From NCBI RefSeq assembly GCF_000813825.1, contig NZ_JWTA01000002.1, positions 119,040 to 183,039 of the forward strand: 64,000 nt of DNA, read 5' to 3'. Below are positions 44,862 to 53,913 of this stretch, piece by piece. The stretch is from Chryseobacterium taiwanense (GTDB taxonomy: Bacteria; Bacteroidota; Bacteroidia; Flavobacteriales; Weeksellaceae). Below the pieces are notes generated by a model. It saw only the letters and a list, made by a program, of their open reading frames with translations, was not told the DNA's origin and ran no database searches. Within the stretch, counting starts at the first letter, position 1, and the number at the start of each line of letters is the position of its first letter. A program made the translations under genes and the position numbers.

Positions 44862-45017
44862 ATAATTATATTTGATAAACCAGCGAACAATTTACACCTC
44901 CAAAATGTGGAAATTCTGACGAATTCTATTAAGGAGTATCATGGAACTTTGGTGGTGATTTCGCATGATGGGGTGTTTTTGGAGGAGATTGAGGTTGTGC
45001 GAACGGTCGGGTTATAA
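44862..45017 (+). pseudogene. Duplicated 3' fragment of the ABC-F gene
   Basis: The translation (HLQNVEILTNSIKEYHGTLV then VISHDGVFLEEIEV) closely matches the C terminus of the ABC-F protein. Over the central 92 bases I count five differences from 43655-43746, and similarity falls off toward both ends. Without the rest of the protein and with key residues changed (DEPTNNLD to DKPANNLH), it cannot be an ATPase. It is a remnant left by partial duplication. Confidence 0.85.
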
Positions 45018-45061
45018 TCATTATACTTTTAGGTTTTGTTCAAGCAAAACTTAAAAGTATT

Positions 45062-45547
45062 TTATAAATCTAAATAACCAAAATATTCATTTGGTGGAAT
45101 ATTTAAATCTATAAAATTAAAATTAGGCTTTTGTCCTTCATCTTGAAGAAGGTTGTAAATTTTAATACTTTCAGTATCTGAAGATAAATAATAAACGATG
45201 TTTGTTTCTACATCAGCTTGAGAAAATAATTTTGAGTCATTTGGAATTATATTTCTTTCAGCAAGTTTCAATTTTCCTTTTCTTGTGAAAACTATTTTAG
45301 CAATTTCTCCTGTTTTAGTAGCATGATTCAAATTAAATGGAAGAATAGCTAAATTTCTTAAAGGTAGTTCTGATATTGATCCTCCAACACAATATTCAGC
45401 AATTGAAATTGTTGAAATATACATTTTAACGTCATTGCTTAGAAAGTATTTATAATATTCTAAAGCATTTTTAAATAATGGATCAGCATCATTTAAAAAT
45501 CTAATAAAGAAACTTGTATCTAGTAAAACTCCATTATTAACTTTCAT
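45062..45547 (-). CDS. PIN-domain protein, probable toxin-like RNase
   Basis: The 161-residue protein starts VLLDTSFFIRFLN and has the four acidic PIN positions: Asp10, Glu51 in SIAEYC, Asp104 in IPNDSKLFSQAD and Asp124 in YYLSSDTES, with a final NFIDLN strand. PIN domains are metal-dependent RNases, most often VapC-type toxins. The gene begins inside the 3' end of the 260-residue upstream gene (11-bp overlap), as in toxin-antitoxin pairs where the antitoxin comes first. It is somewhat longer than typical VapC (about 130-140 residues). Confidence 0.8.
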   Translation of the reverse strand: MKVNNGVLLDTSFFIRFLNDADPLFKNALEYYKYFLSNDVKMYISTISIAEYCVGGSISELPLRNLAILPFNLNHATKTGEIAKIVFTRKGKLKLAERNIIPNDSKLFSQADVETNIVYYLSSDTESIKIYNLLQDEGQKPNFNFIDLNIPPNEYFGYLDL

Positions 45548-46319
45548 AGCTTCCTCTTATTTGTCTTAACCATTCATCTGGATTAATATTCGAAAGCCAA
45601 GATTGTTTTGCCTTATCTCTTAATTTTTTCAAATAATTCTCATCAAAAATGGGATTATAATCAATTAACTCAATGAATTCTAAATTTGTAAAGTCAATTT
45701 CTCCGTTTTCGGAATGTTGGTTTCCTTTAGCTCTAATGCCTAAAGATTTATATAGGATATTTTCTTCTTGTTTTTCTAGGAATGAAATTGGAGTTTGAAT
45801 TCTGACTGTTCCATACTCATCAGTCAATAAATGAATATTAGCTTTATCTTTACCTCCTGCATTTGTTATTTTTCCATAAAAATAAAATTCAGCTTCAGCC
45901 CAAATTGCTTCAGTTCTTTTAAAATCAGAAAATTTGTCAATCCGAATGTTGTTAGAATTTTCAAGTGATGTAGTAATGTCAAGTGCAAAATCCTTTTTTG
46001 TTGCTAAATCTTGAAGGCTTTCAATAGCTTTAGCTGTTGCTAAATCTAAATAGTCAATTGTATTAGTTTGGGAAATTAAGCCTAATACAGCATTAAAGCT
46101 ATATATATATTGTATTCCGGTTTTAAAAATATTTCTAACGGAACCTTCTTTAATATCATAAGAAATTAGGGGTCTATTTTTTTTATCTCCAGAATATAAT
46201 AAATTGTCAACATTGTTTAAAATAGAAACTATTTCCTTGATATCAAAGTTATCAGGGTTTATATCTACGTTTCCAATTTTTCCAGAAACCTTTATTTCTA
46301 TTTGGCCATGTTTTTCCAC
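45537..46319 (-). CDS. Unrecognised partner of the PIN protein, possible antitoxin
   Basis: The 260-residue soluble protein is not assigned to a family. The N-terminal half is beta-rich with VSGKIGNVDINPDNFDIKEI and YDIKEGSVRNIFKT, a helical middle follows (LDLATAKAIESLQDLATKK), and a beta-rich segment carries FYFYGKITNAGGKDKANIHL. The C-terminal tail (WLSNINPDEWLRQIRGSYES) is short, aromatic and basic, like antitoxin tails that dock into a toxin. It overlaps the PIN gene. It is much larger than usual VapB antitoxins and shows no DNA-binding motif. Confidence 0.6.
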   Translation of the reverse strand: MEKHGQIEIKVSGKIGNVDINPDNFDIKEIVSILNNVDNLLYSGDKKNRPLISYDIKEGSVRNIFKTGIQYIYSFNAVLGLISQTNTIDYLDLATAKAIESLQDLATKKDFALDITTSLENSNNIRIDKFSDFKRTEAIWAEAEFYFYGKITNAGGKDKANIHLLTDEYGTVRIQTPISFLEKQEENILYKSLGIRAKGNQHSENGEIDFTNLEFIELIDYNPIFDENYLKKLRDKAKQSWLSNINPDEWLRQIRGSYES

Positions 46320-46445
46320 AAAACAAAAGTAAACAAAATTTTATTTCAAAAAATTATACGACATGACTTTATTATTTTATAATTAATTACTTTAATTCCT
46401 CAACCACATGATTTCCACCCACCCAAAAATAAAATTCACCACAAA

Positions 46446-46477
46446 TTTGCGCACCCAATTTTTTAAAAGTAATTTTG
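46446..46477 (+). promoter_or_regulatory. purA promoter
   Basis: TTTG, 20 bases, then TAATTTTG form an exact Bacteroidetes -33/-7 pair, 25 bp before the purA ATG. Confidence 0.8.
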
Positions 46478-46502
46478 CATGAATCTAAAATAAAAGAAAA
46501 AT

Positions 46503-47789
46503 ATGTCAACTTACGTAGTTGTAGGTCTTCAGTATGGAGATGAAGGTAAAGGAAAAATCACGGATGTTTTATCGGCAAAATCGGATTATGTTGTACGTTT
46601 CCAAGGAGGGGACAACGCTGGTCACACGGTTTATGTAGGTGAAGAGAAATTCGTTTTGCACCTTCTTCCATCGGGAGTTCTTCAGTGCAAAGGGAAGTGT
46701 ATCATTGCAAACGGAGTAGTGGTAAATCCTAAATCTTTCATTAAGGAGGTGAATCAGATCGAAAGCAAAGGCTTGAAAACTGACCACATTTTCATCAGCA
46801 GAAGAGCGCATGTGATCATGCCTTACCACATTCTTTTGGATACTTACCGTGAAGAAGAGCACGGAGGAACGCAGATCGGAACGACGAAAAAAGGGATCGG
46901 ACCTTGCTATGAAGACAAAATTGCAAGAGTTGGGATTAGAATGATCGACCTTCTGAATCCTGAAATTTTAAGAGACAAAATCGAGAAAAACTTAAAAATT
47001 AAGAATTCTCTTTTTGAAAAATACTACGGAAAACCGACATTAGACGTTGAAGAAATCTACAACGAATATTTAGAAATCGGAAAACAGCTTCAAGACAGAA
47101 TCGTTGATACGGAACTGGAACTTAATGAAGCGATCAGAGACGGTAAAAACGTTTTATTTGAAGGAGCGCAGGCTTTAATGCTTGATATCGACTTCGGAAC
47201 CTATCCATACGTAACTTCATCTTCTCCATCTACAGGAGGGGTTTGTTCAGGAGCAGGAGTTCCGCCAACATCACTTCAAAACTTGATCGGTGTGGCAAAA
47301 GCATACTGTACAAGAGTTGGAAACGGACCTTTCCCTTCAGAATTGGACAATGAATTAGGAGAAAGCATCAGACAAATCGGTGGTGAATTCGGAGCTACGA
47401 CAGGTAGACCAAGAAGAACAGGTTGGTTAGATCTTGTTTCTTTGAAACACGCTTGTATGATCAACGGTATCAATAACTTAGTAATTACGAAATTAGACGT
47501 TCTTACAGGAATTGAAAACCTAAAAGTAGTTACGCATTACAAAACTGAAGACGGAAAAATCATCGATTATTTCACTTCTTCAACAGAGAAATTATACAAC
47601 TACGAACCAATCTATCAAGATTTACCGGGTTGGAAAGAAGACATCACAAAAGCAAGAAGCTACGATGAACTTCCACAAACGGCTCAGGAATACATCGAGT
47701 TTATCGAGAAGTATTTAGGAATCAACGTTTACTTAGTTTCTGTTGGTCCGGAAAGAAGCCAGAACATTATCAGAAAAGAATTATTCTAA
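46503..47789 (+). CDS. purA: Adenylosuccinate synthetase
   Basis: The 428-residue enzyme joins IMP and aspartate with GTP in AMP synthesis. Visible motifs are VVVGLQYGDEGKGKITD at the N terminus, the switch-like FQGGDNAGHTV, GTTKKGIGPCYEDK, LFEGAQALMLDIDFGTYPYVTSS, and GEFGATTGRPRRTGW. Length and order match the family, with no changes at catalytic Asp or His positions. It is monocistronic, with its own promoter and terminator. Confidence 0.96.
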   Translation: MSTYVVVGLQYGDEGKGKITDVLSAKSDYVVRFQGGDNAGHTVYVGEEKFVLHLLPSGVLQCKGKCIIANGVVVNPKSFIKEVNQIESKGLKTDHIFISRRAHVIMPYHILLDTYREEEHGGTQIGTTKKGIGPCYEDKIARVGIRMIDLLNPEILRDKIEKNLKIKNSLFEKYYGKPTLDVEEIYNEYLEIGKQLQDRIVDTELELNEAIRDGKNVLFEGAQALMLDIDFGTYPYVTSSSPSTGGVCSGAGVPPTSLQNLIGVAKAYCTRVGNGPFPSELDNELGESIRQIGGEFGATTGRPRRTGWLDLVSLKHACMINGINNLVITKLDVLTGIENLKVVTHYKTEDGKIIDYFTSSTEKLYNYEPIYQDLPGWKEDITKARSYDELPQTAQEYIEFIEKYLGINVYLVSVGPERSQNIIRKELF

Positions 47790-47805
47790 GATAGATATTC
47801 AATTG

Positions 47806-47836
47806 AAAATCCCGCTTTTAAGCGGGATTTTTTGTT
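47806..47836 (+). terminator. purA terminator
   Basis: The stem AAAATCCCGCTT/AAGCGGGATTTT is followed by a T tract. Confidence 0.85.
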
Positions 47837-48016
47837 TTTATTCTGCTGTCTTTATGGTATTTATTACATAGTTAATTTAAAATATTTTTACAAATTGTTT
47901 TAGTTTGGTATTGGGTTGATAATTTTTTGGCAAATATTTTGATAGACGTTTGGTGATTAATTATCAGTAGTTGAAAAACTGATAATTTTAATTTTAACAG
48001 TTTAAATTTTTTAGTG

Positions 48017-48862
48017 ATGAAACACCTACACCAAAATCAAGAATTTCGTTTTAATGAAGTTTTATTTGAGCACCGTAATAAGGAGTACGGAGCCTATGTT
48101 TTAAGAAATGAATCAGACAAAATATTAACTAGAGCACTTTTTGTAGGTGTAAGTTTATTGGCGGCTGTTTCTATTACGCCATTTGTGATTAATGCATTTA
48201 AAGCAGATGTTGTTATAGAAGATCATGGACATGATATTCCAAGAATTATTCAAATCGTTGAAACACCTGAAAGGCATCCACCTGTTCAGGTAAAACCTCA
48301 AATAGCTCCCGAAAAAGTTAAAACAATTGATGATAGATTACCGGAACCTAAAAAAATAGTTACTAACGAGAAAAAAGTTGCAACTCCTGAAGAAAAAATA
48401 AATGCCGTTTCGGGAACACAGACTTCTGAAGGTAAGGAAATTACAACACCAACATATGTTCCTACATCTACAACAATTGGTACAGGACCTGTTATTAATA
48501 CTCTCCCTCCAAAGGAACTTCCGAAACCATTTGATAAAAATAAAATAGAAACTGAGCTAAGTGCAGAAGCTAATTTTAGTGGAGGAATAGAATCTTTCAG
48601 AAATAAAGTAATGAATAACTTTGACGGGTCAGATTTCGAGTCTGGTGATATCATGAGAACAACGATTACTTTTATTGTAGAAATTGACGGAACAATTTCA
48701 GGAGTTAAAGCAAACGGAACTAATGCAGATTTTAATAATGAGGCCATTAGAACCATAAAGGCTATCTCAGCAAAAGGAAAATGGACTCCTGGGAAAAATA
48801 AACAAGGAGAGTCTGTAAGAAGCTCTTTCAGATTTCCAATATCAATGAAGTTTGATAATTAA
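48017..48862 (+). CDS. Energy transducer TonB-like protein
   Basis: The 281-residue protein begins with a Flavobacteriia-type cytosolic tail (FRFNEVLFEHRNKEYGAYVLR), then a membrane anchor (ALFVGVSLLAAVSITPFVI). A Pro/Lys-rich periplasmic stretch follows, and the C-terminal TonB domain ends it (TTITFIVEIDGTISGVKANG ... KGKWTPGKNKQGESVRSSFRFPI). It would transmit proton motive force to outer membrane receptors. A GTG one codon upstream is in frame, but the ATG is preferred. It may serve the receptor in the lanthipeptide island among others (inference). Confidence 0.9.
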   Translation: MKHLHQNQEFRFNEVLFEHRNKEYGAYVLRNESDKILTRALFVGVSLLAAVSITPFVINAFKADVVIEDHGHDIPRIIQIVETPERHPPVQVKPQIAPEKVKTIDDRLPEPKKIVTNEKKVATPEEKINAVSGTQTSEGKEITTPTYVPTSTTIGTGPVINTLPPKELPKPFDKNKIETELSAEANFSGGIESFRNKVMNNFDGSDFESGDIMRTTITFIVEIDGTISGVKANGTNADFNNEAIRTIKAISAKGKWTPGKNKQGESVRSSFRFPISMKFDN

Positions 48863-48886
48863 TATCTCGAAAACAAATCTAAACAG

Positions 48887-48924
48887 TTATCCACAAAGAA
48901 TTTTTTTTGTGGATAATTTTTTTT
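48887..48924 (+). terminator. Terminator-like hairpin whose arms are DnaA-box sequences
   Basis: TTATCCACAAA and TTTGTGGATAA form an 11-bp stem followed by eight T residues, positioned to end the tonB transcript. Each arm also contains an exact DnaA box (TTATCCACA at 48887-48895, its complement at 48908-48916), 12 bases apart and upstream of parA. Confidence 0.6.
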
Positions 48925-49000
48925 ATTGATAAAAACCTTATTAACAGTATTTTAACGCTATTTTTGATTTTGTTGTTCACTAAGAGCAAAGAAAAAAGTG

Positions 49001-49008
49001 TATTTTTG
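49001..49008 (+). promoter_or_regulatory. -7 promoter box of parA
   Basis: TATTTTTG matches TAnnTTTG exactly, 18 bp before the parA ATG, and falls inside the N-terminal extension of the open frame. Confidence 0.6.
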
Positions 49009-49026
49009 AATCTTAAAGTTCTAAGA

Positions 49027-49800
49027 ATGGCAAAAATCATAGGTATCGCTAATCAAAAAGGAGGTGTTGGAAAGACTACAACCGCTGTAAATTTAGCGGC
49101 AGCATTAGGGGTATTGGAAAAGAAAATATTAATCATTGATGCTGATCCTCAGGCGAATGCTACCTCAGGTTTAGGCGTTGAAGACGTTCAATATTCTACA
49201 TATAATTTATTGGAGCATAGTGTTGATACAAGAAGCTGTATCAAGCAGACCGCTACACCCAATCTGGATATTGTACCTTCTCATATCGACTTGGTAGCAG
49301 CAGAAATTGAGCTGGTAGACAAAGAAAACCGTGAGTATATGCTGAAAAAGGCATTGGAAAGCGTAAGAAACGATTACGATTATATCATTATCGATTGTGC
49401 TCCGAGTTTAGGACTTATCACGGTAAATGCGCTTACTGCAGCAGATTCTGTGATTATCCCGATTCAGTGTGAGTATTTTGCATTGGAAGGATTAGGAAAG
49501 CTTTTGAACACGATTAAAAATGTTCAGAAAATCCACAACAAAGACTTAGATATTGAAGGACTTCTTTTGACGATGTATGACAGCCGATTGAGATTGTCTA
49601 ATCAGGTTGTAGAAGAAGTAAACTCGCATTTCCCTGAAATGGTATTTGAAACTATTATCAGCAGAAACGTAAGATTAAGTGAAGCTCCGAGTTTCGGAGA
49701 AAGTATCCTGAACTACGATGCTGAAAGTAAAGGAGCAGTTCAGTATATTCAGTTAGCTGAAGAAGTTTTGCTGAAGAACGAAAAATTAGTGAAGAATTAA
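49027..49800 (+). CDS. parA: Chromosome partition ATPase ParA
   Basis: The 257-residue Walker-type ATPase starts MAKIIGIANQKGGVGKTT (deviant Walker A, Lys11 and Lys16). It has LIIDADPQANATSGLG, IIIDCAPSLGLITVNAL and IPIQCEYFALEGLG. The frame is open 40 residues further upstream, but that part is hydrophobic, unlike the family, and contains the -7 box. With ParB it segregates chromosome origins. It heads the run parA-parB-DUF5683-dapB-lepB-WbqC. Confidence 0.94.
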   Translation: MAKIIGIANQKGGVGKTTTAVNLAAALGVLEKKILIIDADPQANATSGLGVEDVQYSTYNLLEHSVDTRSCIKQTATPNLDIVPSHIDLVAAEIELVDKENREYMLKKALESVRNDYDYIIIDCAPSLGLITVNALTAADSVIIPIQCEYFALEGLGKLLNTIKNVQKIHNKDLDIEGLLLTMYDSRLRLSNQVVEEVNSHFPEMVFETIISRNVRLSEAPSFGESILNYDAESKGAVQYIQLAEEVLLKNEKLVKN

Positions 49801-49832
49801 AAAGCAAATAGCCAAAAAGCTAAAAGCAAAAT

Positions 49833-50723
49833 ATGAAGGACAAAAAAAGAGCGATGGGGCGCGGTTTAGGTGCTATTCTTAGTGCAGAATCCAAAGCGAC
49901 AATTAACTCTGCTACCGATGTGGGAGCAGATAAATTTGTGGGAAATATTGTAGAAGTATCTATCGAAGATATTTATCCGAATTCGACCCAGCCAAGAACT
50001 TATTTTGATGAAAAAGCATTAAATGAACTTGCTCAGTCTATTCAGAACTTAGGGATTATTCAACCGATTACTCTAAGAAAAGACGGAGAAAGATTCGAAA
50101 TTATATCTGGGGAAAGACGTTTCAGAGCAAGTAAAATTGCAGGTCTTACCAGTATTCCTGCCTATATTCGTTTGGTGAATGATCAGGAGCTTTTGGAAAT
50201 GGCTCTTGTTGAAAATATCCAGAGAGAAGATCTGGATGCCATTGAAATTGCGCTTACTTACCACAGACTTTTAGAAGAAATTGGTTTGACACAGGAAAAT
50301 CTTAGCCAAAGAGTAGGAAAGGATAGAAGTACCATTACCAACTCAATAAGATTGTTAAGATTAAGTCCGGATATTCAGAACGCAATCAGAAGCGGAGAGA
50401 TTTCTGCAGGACACGGTAGAGCGATCATTAGTTTAGAAAGCGAAGAACATCAACAGATCTTATTTGATTTAATTATCAAAGAAAAGTTGAACGTTCGTCA
50501 GGCTGAACAGGCGGCTACAGCGTTGAAAAATCCAAAATCACCTGCTGCCAAAAAAGCAAAAGCAGAACTTTCTAATAATTATAAAAGAGTTCAAAAAACA
50601 ATATCTGATATATTAGATGTAAAAGTGGAGATTAAAACCTCCGGAAATGGTAAAAAAGGTAAGCTGGTTCTGGATTTCAAAAATGAAGATGAACTGGAGT
50701 ATATTTTATCCCATATAAAATAA
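49833..50723 (+). CDS. parB: Chromosome partition protein ParB
   Basis: The 296-residue protein has KKRAMGRGLGAILS at the N terminus, then the ParB CTPase region with ISIEDIYPNSTQPR-like sequence, LRKDGERFEIISGERRFRASK and ENIQREDLDAIE. A helix-turn-helix follows (QENLSQRVGKDRSTITNSIRLL), with SAGHGRAII. It binds parS sites and loads on DNA using CTP. The stop codon directly abuts the DUF5683 gene. No obvious parS palindrome was found in the window by eye. Confidence 0.94.
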   Translation: MKDKKRAMGRGLGAILSAESKATINSATDVGADKFVGNIVEVSIEDIYPNSTQPRTYFDEKALNELAQSIQNLGIIQPITLRKDGERFEIISGERRFRASKIAGLTSIPAYIRLVNDQELLEMALVENIQREDLDAIEIALTYHRLLEEIGLTQENLSQRVGKDRSTITNSIRLLRLSPDIQNAIRSGEISAGHGRAIISLESEEHQQILFDLIIKEKLNVRQAEQAATALKNPKSPAAKKAKAELSNNYKRVQKTISDILDVKVEIKTSGNGKKGKLVLDFKNEDELEYILSHIK

Positions 50724-51371
50724 ATGAAGAAAATATTTTTCACATTTTTTCTGTGTCTGTTCGTAGTGGCTTATTCACAAGTAATACCTAATGATACTAT
50801 TAAGGTAGATTCTGTTGTGATTAAAGAAAAGCCCACTGTTCAACCTAAAAGAACAGTTAAATCTGAAGCGAAAATTGTAGAAGATTTAGAAAGTGCAAAC
50901 GGACCTACCAGAAAAACAGTAAAACTTAATCCGACAAGAGCAGGATTGTATTCTGCCGTTTTACCGGGATTAGGTCAGTACTACAATAAAAAATACTGGA
51001 AGATTCCTATCGTATGGGGAGCAGTAGGAACAGGAGTAGGAATCGCGATTTGGAATGATAATCAGTATAAAAAATACCGTGAATATTATATTGCCAAATT
51101 AAATGGTACTCCGAATGAATTTGTTGACAGCAAACCTTGGCTTGATAAAACAGCTTTAGGAAACGTACAGGATAGAGCAAAAAGACAAAGAGATTACGCT
51201 ATTGCAATTACTGGATTGATTTATATTCTGAATATTGTAGATGCCGTGGTAGACTCTCATCTTTATGAAAGCCGTCATGATCCGGATTTGTCTTTTGCAC
51301 CTGCAGTCATTCAGGATCAATTTGGAATTACCCCTCCTAAAACGGGGTTGAGTTTAAGTTATAGATTTTAA
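50724..51371 (+). CDS. DUF5683 domain-containing protein
   Basis: The 215-residue protein has a signal peptide (IFFTFFLCLFVVAYSQ) and a Lys-rich linker. A membrane-associated DUF5683 segment follows: RAGLYSAVLPGLGQYYNKKYWKIPIVWGAVGTGVGIAIWNDNQ-type sequence, with a second span around IAITGLIYILNIVDAVVDSHLY, ending LSLSYRF. It is nearly always found between parB and dapB in this class. Its function is unknown. It abuts parB and precedes dapB by 51 bp. Confidence 0.88.
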   Translation: MKKIFFTFFLCLFVVAYSQVIPNDTIKVDSVVIKEKPTVQPKRTVKSEAKIVEDLESANGPTRKTVKLNPTRAGLYSAVLPGLGQYYNKKYWKIPIVWGAVGTGVGIAIWNDNQYKKYREYYIAKLNGTPNEFVDSKPWLDKTALGNVQDRAKRQRDYAIAITGLIYILNIVDAVVDSHLYESRHDPDLSFAPAVIQDQFGITPPKTGLSLSYRF

Positions 51372-51422
51372 TAAATTATACAGAATTTTTGATTGTTGTA
51401 TAATTAAAATAATAAAAAACAT

Positions 51423-52124
51423 ATGAGAATAGCATTAGTTGGATATGGTAAAATGGGTAAAATCATCGATGAGATTGCTCAGAAAAGAGGTCACGAAGTC
51501 GTAGCCCGCCTAAAAGAAACTCCAACTGCTGAAAATCTTAATAATCCGGATGTTGTTATTGAATTTTCACTTCCTGAAGTGGCTTTTGAAAATGTAAAAG
51601 CATGTTTGGAAAATAACGTTCCGGTAATCTGTGGTACAACAGGATGGCTGGAAAAAAGAGCTGAGATTGAAAAAATATCTGTTGAAAATAATACAGCATT
51701 TTTATACGGTTCAAACTTCAGTTTAGGAGTAAACTTATTTTTTGCTTTAAACGAAAAATTGGCTGATCTCATGAAAAATGTAGATGAATATTCTTGCCAA
51801 TTGGAAGAAATTCACCACATTCACAAAAAAGATGCACCAAGCGGAACGGCGATTTCAATTGCAGAAGGAATTTTCAAACACAATTCAAAGTTTGATGCGT
51901 GGAAATTGGATGAAACGAAAGATAACCAATTAGGTATTTTTGCTATTCGTGAAGATGAAGTTCCGGGAACTCACAGTGTGTTCTACAGAAGTGAAGTAGA
52001 TGAAATTGAGATCAAACATACCGCTTTCAACAGAAATGGTTTTGCATTAGGAGCAGTAGTTGCAGCGGAGTGGATTAAAGATAAAAAAGGAAATTTTGAA
52101 ATGAAAGACGTTTTAGGTCTTTAA
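51423..52124 (+). CDS. dapB: 4-hydroxy-tetrahydrodipicolinate reductase
   Basis: The 233-residue enzyme reduces the cyclic intermediate of lysine/diaminopimelate synthesis. It has the nucleotide-binding MRIALVGYGKMGKIIDEIA, VICGTTGW, YGSNFSLGVNLFF, the catalytic EEIHHIHKKDAPSGTA and the late IKHTAFNRNGFALGAV. It is slightly shorter than enterobacterial DapB, as is usual in this phylum. Part of the parAB-lepB neighbourhood. Confidence 0.94.
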   Translation: MRIALVGYGKMGKIIDEIAQKRGHEVVARLKETPTAENLNNPDVVIEFSLPEVAFENVKACLENNVPVICGTTGWLEKRAEIEKISVENNTAFLYGSNFSLGVNLFFALNEKLADLMKNVDEYSCQLEEIHHIHKKDAPSGTAISIAEGIFKHNSKFDAWKLDETKDNQLGIFAIREDEVPGTHSVFYRSEVDEIEIKHTAFNRNGFALGAVVAAEWIKDKKGNFEMKDVLGL

Positions 52125-52237
52125 TTTTGTAACAAATTCCCATCATTGTAAACTAACTAATAGTAAATGATCAATAAATACAATGACCTATTGTTCATTA
52201 CATATTATTTATATTATAGATTAGGCACAGAAATTTT

Positions 52238-53899
52238 ATGAATTACTTTTTAACGTATACGGTTTATGTTCTCATTTTATCTGTATTGATGGGACTTTCC
52301 ACATGGAAGCTGTTTAAGAAAATGGGATATAGCCCTTTATTTGCTTTCATTCCATTTTATAACTATTTCATTATTCTAAAAGAAACAAAACATCCGAAGT
52401 GGTGGGCGGTTCTGTCATATTTGCCTATTGTAGGGCCAATTATGATGTCTGTTTTTCATATTTATTTAATGAAAAAGTTTGGAAAAACTCTTTTCCAGAA
52501 CCAACTTCTTACGGTAATTCTTCCGTTCATTTACATGGCAAGTGTAAACTATTCTAAAGACGTAGAAATAGAAGATGAAGATACCAATGATGTTTTCTTA
52601 ACAGACGAAGAAAAAGGAACAAAGAAAAAAGATACGTTCATTGGTTCTATTACTTTTGCAGTAGTTTTCGCAACTATTATCCACGTTTTTGTTACGCAGC
52701 CCTTTGGAATTCCGACAGGATCTATGGAAAGAACGCTTTTAGTAGGTGACTTCCTTTTCGTAAACAAATGGAGCTACGGATACAGACTTCCAATGCGTCC
52801 AGTTGCAATTCCTTTCTTACAGGGAACAATTATGGACACCGGAGAAAAAGGAAATCCTAAAGATGATCCGAAATCTTATGTAGAAGGTATTAAATTACCC
52901 TATTCAAGAATTTTACAATTCAACAAGCCTCAGAGAAATGATGTGGTGGTGTTCAACTATCCTCAGGATTCTGTACACACAGCAATCGATAGAAAAGACC
53001 CTTACGTAAAAAGATGTGTGGCTGTTGCTGGAGATACTTTTGAAATGAGAGGAGGAAGACTTTTTGTAAACGGGAAACCAGAAACGGTTTTGGGAGATCA
53101 GGAAGTTCAGCACGCTTATACAGTAAACGCAGGATCTCAGCTAGATATTCCTTCTTTATATAATACGTACGGATTTTTACCGGTAAGAGAAATGCAGACT
53201 GATAAAGGATTTATATATGCATTTCAGGGTCTGACAGATAAAACGGCTGCAGAAATAAAAACTTTACCAAATGTGGTAAGTATGGAGGAAAGCATTTTCC
53301 CTAAAGATTCTGCAACAGTTTCTTATAAATTAAATGCTGATAAATCTGCATATACTAAAAGTATAGACACAACTCAATCTATTTTCCCAATCAACAAACC
53401 TTGGAATCAAGATTGGTATGGTCCTTTGAAAATTCCTAAAAAAGGAGATGTTGTTACTATTAATGAAGAAACACTTCCTGAATATCAGTGGATTATTAAA
53501 AAATACGAGCATAATACATTAGAGAATAAAAACGGGAAAATCTTTATCAACGGAAAAGAAACAAACCAGTATACAATTCAGCAGGATTATTATATGATGA
53601 TCGGAGACAATAGAGATGCTTCATTAGATGCTAGGTTCTTTGGTTTCGTTCCAGAAGAAAATATTGTAGGAAAACCAATGTTTACTTGGATGAGTGTTCA
53701 GGGAGCATTCTCAGATGCAAGTTCAACATATCAGGCTCCTAAAAAAATCCGTTGGGACAGAATGTTTAAAGCAACCAATACAGGAGAGGCGAATAAAACT
53801 TCCTATTGGTGGATTGCAGCAATGATTCTTATTCTGTTCTTCGGTTGGGAATACTTTGTGAAACTATTCAGAAAGGATAAAAAAGAAGAAAATTTATAA
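52238..53899 (+). CDS. lepB: Signal peptidase I (long Bacteroidetes form)
   Basis: The 553-residue protein has two or three N-terminal membrane spans and the catalytic Ser162 in GIPTGSMERTL. It also has QRNDVVVFNYP, the general-base Lys near 257 in DPYVKRCVAVAGD, and the late GDNRDASLDARFFGFVPEENIVGKP. A final span lies at the C terminus (YWWIAAMILILFFGWEYFV). It is about twice the length of E. coli-type cores because of a large insert between the Lys motif and the GDNR box, a feature of Flavobacteriia. It releases signal peptides in the periplasm. Confidence 0.94.
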   Translation: MNYFLTYTVYVLILSVLMGLSTWKLFKKMGYSPLFAFIPFYNYFIILKETKHPKWWAVLSYLPIVGPIMMSVFHIYLMKKFGKTLFQNQLLTVILPFIYMASVNYSKDVEIEDEDTNDVFLTDEEKGTKKKDTFIGSITFAVVFATIIHVFVTQPFGIPTGSMERTLLVGDFLFVNKWSYGYRLPMRPVAIPFLQGTIMDTGEKGNPKDDPKSYVEGIKLPYSRILQFNKPQRNDVVVFNYPQDSVHTAIDRKDPYVKRCVAVAGDTFEMRGGRLFVNGKPETVLGDQEVQHAYTVNAGSQLDIPSLYNTYGFLPVREMQTDKGFIYAFQGLTDKTAAEIKTLPNVVSMEESIFPKDSATVSYKLNADKSAYTKSIDTTQSIFPINKPWNQDWYGPLKIPKKGDVVTINEETLPEYQWIIKKYEHNTLENKNGKIFINGKETNQYTIQQDYYMMIGDNRDASLDARFFGFVPEENIVGKPMFTWMSVQGAFSDASSTYQAPKKIRWDRMFKATNTGEANKTSYWWIAAMILILFFGWEYFVKLFRKDKKEENL

Positions 53900-53913
53900 C
53901 GAAATAAATGAAA

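Noticed and set aside
44835..45017. A 60-residue independent protein
   Set aside because: It aligns with the ABC-F C terminus and has lost catalytic residues, so it is treated as a gene fragment.
48887..48916. Chromosomal replication origin
   Set aside because: Only two DnaA boxes were seen, they form a terminator hairpin, and no dnaA gene is near; kept only as a point to check.
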